Assembly (NCBI GenBank): GCA_965242735.1
Contig: OZ251497.1
Coordinates: 1,736,001 to 1,800,000 of the forward strand
Reading direction: 5' to 3'
Length of the DNA stretch: 64,000 nucleotides
Origin: G958295645 sp965242735
GTDB lineage: Bacteria > Gemmatimonadota > Gemmatimonadetes > Longimicrobiales > Gaopeijiaceae
Shown here: positions 59,729 through 64,000 of the stretch, in pieces
How the letters are laid out: every line of letters begins with the position of its first letter
Position numbering within the stretch: position 1 is the stretch's first letter
Notes under the pieces: model-generated
The model's input: only the letters and a program-made list of their open reading frames with translations
What the model was told of the DNA's origin: nothing
The model's database searches: none
Translations under genes and position numbers: made by a program

Positions 59729-60405
59729 GCGGACGCTTGGCCGGCCGGCCCTCCGAAGGCGGCGCGAACGGCCCGGCGAAGCTCGCCCGTCTCCCGACGA
59801 TCCGGGCCGGGCCAGCGAAACGTCGGCGGCGCCCCGCGATCGAGGCTGCGGGCCAGGGCCGCCACGGCCTCGGGATAGAGGACATGCTCGACGGCCAGCA
59901 CGCGGGCCGCGAGCGACTCGGGCGTGTCGTCCGGCATCACGGGGACGGGCCACTGGGCCATGATCCTGCCCTCGTCGTACCGCTCGTTCACGTGGTGGAC
60001 CGTGGCGCCGGACACGGCCGCGCCCGACGCCAGCACGGCCTCGTGTATCCGGCGGCCGTGCATTCCCCGGCCCCCGAACGCGGGGAGCAACGAAGGATGG
60101 ACGTTGAGGATGCGTCCGCGATAGGCCGCGCAGACGGCGGCAGGCACCAGTCTCAAGAAGCCGGCCAGCAGGACCCCGTCGACGCGGCGCTCGTCGAGCA
60201 GGCCGAGCAGCTCGTCCGCCACGCCGGGGTCCATGCCGATCCGATGAACGGGCCGCCCCGCCGCGCGGGCGCGGCTTTCCGCGGCGCAGGGCCGGTCGGA
60301 GAACAGGACGGCGACGCGCCAGGGCGCGTCGGCCTTCTCCGCGTCCAGCAACGCTTGGAAGTTCGTGCCCGAACCGGACGCGAACACGGCGAACCGCGCG
60401 CTCAC
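59725..60405 (-). CDS. purN: Phosphoribosylglycinamide formyltransferase
   Basis: A 226-residue folate-dependent GAR transformylase. FAVFASGSGTNFQALLDA is the N-terminal phosphate loop, ILNVHPSLLPAFGG holds the catalytic Asn/His, and SGATVHHVNERYDEGRIMAQ the catalytic Asp region. GTG 60405 overlaps the preceding hydrolase stop (GTGA). It acts just upstream of purH in purine synthesis. Confidence 0.95.
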   Translation of the reverse strand: MSARFAVFASGSGTNFQALLDAEKADAPWRVAVLFSDRPCAAESRARAAGRPVHRIGMDPGVADELLGLLDERRVDGVLLAGFLRLVPAAVCAAYRGRILNVHPSLLPAFGGRGMHGRRIHEAVLASGAAVSGATVHHVNERYDEGRIMAQWPVPVMPDDTPESLAARVLAVEHVLYPEAVAALARSLDRGAPPTFRWPGPDRRETGELRRAVRAAFGGPAGQASA

Positions 60406-61037
60406 GCCAAGGCGTCCGCCGGGCCGAGCGGCGCCAGGAACGGATTGTGCGTCCGCTCGCGCGCCACCGTGGTGTCGGGGCCGTGGCCGGGATGGAGCGT
60501 CGTCTCGGACGGCAACGTCAGGACCTCGGAGCGAATCGAACTCATGAGCGTGGCGTAGTCGCCGCCGGGCAAGTCGGTGCGGCCGATCGACCCCGAGAAG
60601 ACGACGTCGCCCACGAAGGCCAGCGACGCGGACTCGCACGCGAACAGAACGTGGCCGGGGGAGTGGCCCGGGGCGAAGGCGACGCGGAGCCGGGAGCCGC
60701 CGAACGCCAGCGCCGTGCCGGGTTGCAGGTCCGCGTCCGGAGACGGCGCCGGGGCGGACAGCTGCCCCAACGACCATTCGTAGATCGGACGCTCGGCGGG
60801 ATGCAGATGAACCGGGGCTCCGGTGGCCCGCTTCGCCTGGGCTAGTCCCTCGACGTGGTCCACGTGAGCGTGGGTGAGCAGGATCGCCGCGACGTCCAGC
60901 CGGCGCGACCGAGCCGCGGCGAGCGCTTCCCCAGTCGCCGCCCCCGGATCGACGAGCACGCCCGTGCGCCCGTCTTCGCACGCCGCCAGAAAGGTGTTCT
61001 GCTGGTACGCGCCGCCCGCAAACGCGAAGACCCTCAC
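60402..61037 (-). CDS. Metallo-beta-lactamase-fold hydrolase (glyoxalase II-like)
   Basis: The 211-residue protein has THAHVDHVEG (HxHxDH), GHSPGHVLFA, FVGDVVFSGSIGRTDLPGGD and LHPGHGPDT, the complete dinuclear metal set of the YcbL/glyoxalase II-like group. These hydrolyse thioesters such as S-lactoylglutathione or act on related thiols; the specific substrate is open. It sits between the IscA-type gene and purN in one leftward operon. Confidence 0.9.
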   Translation of the reverse strand: MRVFAFAGGAYQQNTFLAACEDGRTGVLVDPGAATGEALAAARSRRLDVAAILLTHAHVDHVEGLAQAKRATGAPVHLHPAERPIYEWSLGQLSAPAPSPDADLQPGTALAFGGSRLRVAFAPGHSPGHVLFACESASLAFVGDVVFSGSIGRTDLPGGDYATLMSSIRSEVLTLPSETTLHPGHGPDTTVARERTHNPFLAPLGPADALA

Positions 61038-61058
61038 GGCCCGGTCGCGACCGAGCCG

Positions 61059-61388
61059 TCAGACGGTGAAGGAGCTCCCGCAACCACAGCCGCCGGACGC
61101 CTGCGGATTCTTGAAGGAGAAGCCGGAGCCCATCATGGAGGTCACGTAGTCGATCTCCAGTCCCTCCAGGTACTGCGCGCTGAAGGGATCGACGAAGACC
61201 CGGATGCCGCTCGCCTCGAACACCTCGTCGTCCTCTTCGGGCGCCCCGTCGATGTCCACGCCGTACTGGAAGCCCGAACAGCCTCCCGGCAGGACTGAGA
61301 CGCGCAAGCCCGGCGCCCCTCCCGTTCCGTGCTCCGCCAGGAAGCCCCGCACCTTCTCTGCCGCGGTTGGCGTGAGGGTCAGCTGCAT
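61059..61388 (-). CDS. IscA/ErpA-type iron-sulfur carrier
   Basis: The 109-residue A-type carrier has the three conserved Cys: GGCSGFQY and, near the end, GGCGCGSSF. It moves Fe-S clusters to target enzymes; IspG, encoded nearby, is a well-known client of ErpA in other bacteria, which makes the neighbourhood sensible. It is the first gene of the operon read from the promoter at 61503. Confidence 0.93.
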   Translation of the reverse strand: MQLTLTPTAAEKVRGFLAEHGTGGAPGLRVSVLPGGCSGFQYGVDIDGAPEEDDEVFEASGIRVFVDPFSAQYLEGLEIDYVTSMMGSGFSFKNPQASGGCGCGSSFTV

Positions 61389-61474
61389 GGCCGCCTGCGT
61401 TCCTGTGCTCGATTGGGCCGGCCGGTCGACGGACGGACGCCCGCGACTGCGGCCTGCCGACCGCGAGTCCGAGA

Positions 61475-61503
61475 AACCTATCGCGGTTGCGTCACGGGGT
61501 CAA
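61475..61503 (-). promoter_or_regulatory. Vegetative-type promoter of the iscA-MBL-purN-purH operon
   Basis: On the minus strand TTGACC (61503-61498) and TAGGTT (61480-61475) with a 17-base spacer, about 85 bases before the IscA-type ATG. Confidence 0.62.
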
Positions 61504-61633
61504 CAGTCGGCGGCGCCGTGCAAAGGTCCAACCGCCCCATTGCCGGCCAAGAGGCCGACAAGTCGCCCGGTTCGAGTCCGAAGCGCTGCTCCAGGCGGCC
61601 GGGTCGGGCGCGCGCCAGCGGCGGCGACCATCG

Positions 61634-62218
61634 TTAGGCAACGCCGTCCCTCCCGGCTTCCAGGCGGCCGACCAGGGCGGACGCGGCGAGCAGGTCGTCC
61701 ACGACGCACGTGGCCGTCGGGACACGGCCCTCCACCTCGCGGCCGTAGCCGGTGCGCACCAGGATGCCCGTGCCTCCGGTCTCGACGGCCGGCAGCACGT
61801 CGCAGACCTTGTCGCCGACGTAGTAGGAGCGGATCAGGTCGAGGTCCAGGCGGGCCGCGGCGGCCCGGTGCATGGCCGTGCTGGGCTTCCGGCAGGTCGT
61901 TTCGGCGGGGCGTCCGGGAGCGTCCGGACAATAGCGCGTGGCGTCCACGACAATGCCTTCGGCCGCCAGCTGCCGGTCCACTTCGGCGGCCACGCGCCGG
62001 TAGTCCGACAAGGTGTAGAGGCCCCGGCCGATGCCCGACTGGTTGGTGACGACGACCAGCGCCAAGCCCACGTCCCTCATGCGCCGGAGGCCCTCGGCCG
62101 CGCCGGGCAGCAAGACCACCTTGGCGGGATCGGCCAGGTAGTGGCGCTCCTCGATGATCGTTCCGTCCCTGTCCACGAAGACGGCGGCTCGCGATCCGGG
62201 GGAGTCCTGGGCTACCAA
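61634..62218 (-). CDS. gmhB: D-glycero-D-manno-heptose 1,7-bisphosphate phosphatase-like HAD enzyme
   Basis: A 194-residue HAD phosphatase: VFVDRDGTIIEE (nucleophile Asp), VTNQSGIGRGLY, CRKPSTAM and YYVGDKVCDVLPAVETG. Active members remove the 7-phosphate during ADP-heptose synthesis for lipopolysaccharide. The zinc-binding Cys/His set is only partly kept (YCPDAPG then CRKP). The TTG at 62218 is preceded by GAGGAG at about six bases and overlaps the selA end, and no ATG is available in this frame near the homology start. Confidence 0.85.
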   Translation of the reverse strand: MVAQDSPGSRAAVFVDRDGTIIEERHYLADPAKVVLLPGAAEGLRRMRDVGLALVVVTNQSGIGRGLYTLSDYRRVAAEVDRQLAAEGIVVDATRYCPDAPGRPAETTCRKPSTAMHRAAAARLDLDLIRSYYVGDKVCDVLPAVETGGTGILVRTGYGREVEGRVPTATCVVDDLLAASALVGRLEAGRDGVA

Positions 62219-63756
62219 GCGGCCTCCTCGCCCGACGCTCTGCAACCCTGAAAGCGCGATTCGGTTGCGGCGTCCGCGGCAGGAACGGAGCGCTCCGCGC
62301 ATTCCTTCCCGTCCGTGCGTTCCTCCCGGTCGGCGCGACCTCCGCCGTCCGGGCCGCCTCCGCTCAGCCCCGCCAACGCCGACGCCACCACGGCGTCCTC
62401 CTCGGGAGCGACGGTGCGCAAGTCCACGAGGAGGCAGCCCCGGCGGCCGCGCGCGACGACGGGCGGATCGTGAGCGCGCAGCCTGGCGAGGTGTTCGTCC
62501 AGGCGGCCGCCGGCCTCGAGGCTCAGCAGGGGCGTGGGCAACCGCACGCCCGGGCACGCGCCGCCGCCGACGACCGATTCGCCCGCCACGACGCTCGCGC
62601 TGGCCGCGAAGGCGTCCCCGGCGGCGGCCACGCGCTCCAAGAGTTCGTCGACCCGGCGGCGCAGGACGGCCTCGGGGGTCGCCAGCATTCGCAGGACCGG
62701 GACTTCCCGCAACGCGCGCTCGGGGTCCCTGTAGAGCGCGAGGGTCGCCTCCAGTCCCGCCAGGGCCGCCTTGTCGCACCGCAGGGCGCGGCACAGAGGG
62801 TGGGCCTTGGCGCGGGCGACGTGCGCCGCTTCGCCGACCAGCAGCCCCGCCTGCGGCCCGCCCAGGAGCTTGTCGCCGGAGAAGACGACCAGGTGCGCGC
62901 CCGCCGCGACGCTGGCGGCCGGCGTGGGCTCGTCCTGAAGACCGAGCGCGGCGGGGTCCGCCAGCAGTCCCGTGCCGACGTCGTGGACGACGGGCACGCC
63001 TGTCCGAGCGCCGAGCGCCGCCAAGCGGTCCACCGGCGTCTCCTCGGCGAACCCGGACACGCGGAAGTTGGATCGGTGAACCTTGAGGATCGCCCCGGCT
63101 CCGCCTCCGTCCAGGGCGCGGGCGTAGTCCTCGAGGCGCGTCTTGTTGGTGGTTCCGACGGGAACCAGGCGGGCGCCCGCGGCCTCCACGACCTCGGGGA
63201 CCCGGAACCCGCCGCCGATCTCGACGAGCTCGCCATGGGAGACGACGACGCTCCGGTTCGCGGCCAGCGCCGCCACCGCCAGGGCCAGCGCGCCGGCGCC
63301 GTTGTTGACCGCCAAGCCGTCCTCGGCGCCCGTCAGCTCGGCGAGCAGCCGCGAACAGTGGTCGTATCGAGAGCCGCGCCGTCCTTCGGCCAAGTCGAAC
63401 TCGACGGCGCCGTACCCGGCCGCGCCGGCCATCGCCCGGCGGGCGGCGGCCGCGAGCGGCGCCCGGCCGAGGTTGGTGTGCAGGACGACGCCGGTGGCGT
63501 TGACGACGCGCCGAAGGCCGGGCGCCGCGGCCCTCGCGGCGTCGTCGCGAATCAGGTCCCGCAGCGCAGCGTCGCTCTCCGGCACGGGCAGGCCGCCGGT
63601 CCGCATGGCCGCCAGCAGACCTCGCACGCGGGCCGCGACCCACGGCCGGCCGTGGCGATCGACCAGTTCTGCGCACCACGGGCGGGCCAGGACGCGGTCC
63701 ACGCCCGGGATCGCGCGCCGCCGGTCGGTCTCGGGGGGCATGGCGGGCCCGCTCAC
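62212..63756 (-). CDS. selA: L-seryl-tRNA(Sec) selenium transferase
   Basis: The 514-residue PLP enzyme converts Ser-tRNA(Sec) to Sec-tRNA(Sec). VNATGVVLHTNLGRAPL and VNNGAGALALAVAALA are typical, and the PLP Lys is about K296 in VVFSGDKLLGGPQAG. VPVVHDVGTGLL precedes it. The start is GTG 63756 (GTGA overlap with the upstream gene); ATG 63741 is an alternative. The last 50 residues are an Asp/Glu/Arg-rich tail not seen in the family. No selB, selD or tRNA-Sec gene is in the window. Confidence 0.94.
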   Translation of the reverse strand: MSGPAMPPETDRRRAIPGVDRVLARPWCAELVDRHGRPWVAARVRGLLAAMRTGGLPVPESDAALRDLIRDDAARAAAPGLRRVVNATGVVLHTNLGRAPLAAAARRAMAGAAGYGAVEFDLAEGRRGSRYDHCSRLLAELTGAEDGLAVNNGAGALALAVAALAANRSVVVSHGELVEIGGGFRVPEVVEAAGARLVPVGTTNKTRLEDYARALDGGGAGAILKVHRSNFRVSGFAEETPVDRLAALGARTGVPVVHDVGTGLLADPAALGLQDEPTPAASVAAGAHLVVFSGDKLLGGPQAGLLVGEAAHVARAKAHPLCRALRCDKAALAGLEATLALYRDPERALREVPVLRMLATPEAVLRRRVDELLERVAAAGDAFAASASVVAGESVVGGGACPGVRLPTPLLSLEAGGRLDEHLARLRAHDPPVVARGRRGCLLVDLRTVAPEEDAVVASALAGLSGGGPDGGGRADREERTDGKECAERSVPAADAATESRFQGCRASGEEAAW

Positions 63757-64000
63757 CGCCCCGAACCGGCCGCGCCGACGGACGGACGCAACGTGTCCGG
63801 CGGGGCTTGCGCGGTGTCCGGCGGCGTTTGCGTCGTGTCGGGAGGGGCCTGCACGGTGTCCGGCGGCGTTTGCACGGTGTCAGGAGGGGCTTGCGCGCTG
63901 TCCGGAGGCAGCCGCGCCGTGTCCGGGGGGGCCTGCGCCGTGTCCAGAGGGGCTTGCGTCGTGTCCGGCGCGGCCTCCCCCGCCTCCGCGCTGTCTGGGG
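63753..64000 (-). CDS. 3' end of a gene with C-terminal Pro-Pro-Asp-Thr repeats
   Basis: Only the last 81 codons are visible; the gene continues beyond the window. The frame encodes about eight copies of a seven-residue unit, QAPPDTA and variants, then ends LRPSVGAAGSGR. Such Pro/Thr-rich tails are typical of linkers in exported or envelope proteins. The identity of the main domain cannot be known from here. Its TGA overlaps the selA start. Confidence 0.65.
   Translation of the reverse strand, partial: PDSAEAGEAAPDTTQAPLDTAQAPPDTARLPPDSAQAPPDTVQTPPDTVQAPPDTTQTPPDTAQAPPDTLRPSVGAAGSGR
63790..63985. repeat. 21-bp tandem repeats (about nine copies)
   Basis: Period 21 bp, with gtgtccgg-gg-gc-tgc type units; neighbouring units differ at 2-6 bases. 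All copies stay in frame and encode the Q-[AT]-P-P-D-T-[AVT] heptad. Confidence 0.88.

Overview
The window is GC-rich DNA (roughly 70%) from a free-standing bacterial chromosome. Outer-membrane factors, RND pumps, two outer-membrane-type beta-barrel proteins and lipoprotein signals indicate a Gram-negative (diderm) cell. A DUF1592/DUF1552 pair, a DUF5916 protein, GlnRS with a YqeY-type tail, and a PyrR-PyrB-PyrC' cluster are combinations common in Gemmatimonadota, Acidobacteriota and neighbouring phyla. I lean towards one of these, but the sequence alone does not settle it. No phage, IS element, CRISPR array or plasmid feature was seen. One tRNA gene (Ser-UGA) is present.

Layout. 1-6.6 kb: the 3' end of a LigD-type polymerase meets, tail to tail, a five-gene leftward operon (alpha/beta hydrolase, M3 oligopeptidase, periplasmic binding protein, output-less sensor, OFA-type MFS carrier). 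6.8-17.3 kb: glnS, then a leftward tripartite efflux operon (TolC, adaptor, RND) followed by gamma-glutamyltransferase. 17.3-21.2 kb: a long intergenic region with three identical-armed palindromes, a cold-shock gene, an AI-2E-family permease and a peroxiredoxin. 21.5-28.4 kb: a rightward cluster of DUF1592 dihaem-type protein, DUF1552 Tat protein, ankyrin protein and an unknown secreted protein. 28.6-33.3 kb: beta-barrel, DUF5916 and beta-lactamase-fold genes. 33.4-36.9 kb: M50 protease, scpA, scpB, rluB and a small membrane protein in one operon. 37.2-43.2 kb: rpsT, the pyrR-pyrB-pyrC' operon and an NhaC-type antiporter. 43.2-55.4 kb: tadA, a LexA-like repressor, gltX and a second efflux operon with two RND permeases. 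55.7-64 kb: ispG, tRNA-Ser, purH/purN, a metallo-beta-lactamase-fold hydrolase, an IscA-type Fe-S protein, a GmhB-like phosphatase, selA and a repeat-tailed partial gene.

Genes are packed into operons with NTGA stop-start overlaps (ATGA, GTGA and TTGA) at most junctions, so translational coupling is likely the rule. Four vegetative-type promoters with 17-bp spacers are visible (before cspA, rpsT, the iscA operon and the second efflux operon).

The most unusual feature is pervasive, short, local tandem duplication. At about 17 places a segment of 60-75 bp (or about half that, 36-42 bp) is repeated in tandem. Many of these sit exactly on translation-initiation regions. When the period is 71 or 74 bp, the extra copy becomes a 24-25-codon minicistron whose stop codon overlaps the next start by 4 bases (pyrR-pyrB twice, scpA-scpB, ispG, purH-small protein). 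When the period is a multiple of 3, the copy is read through as an N-terminal or internal insertion (antiporter signal peptide, secreted protein, DUF5916, GlnRS, PyrC', PurH). The copies are degenerate to different degrees, so they are not a simple assembly artefact. Two degenerate enzymes also stand out: a dihydroorotase homologue that has lost most metal ligands, and a LexA-like protein without the Ser-Lys peptidase dyad.
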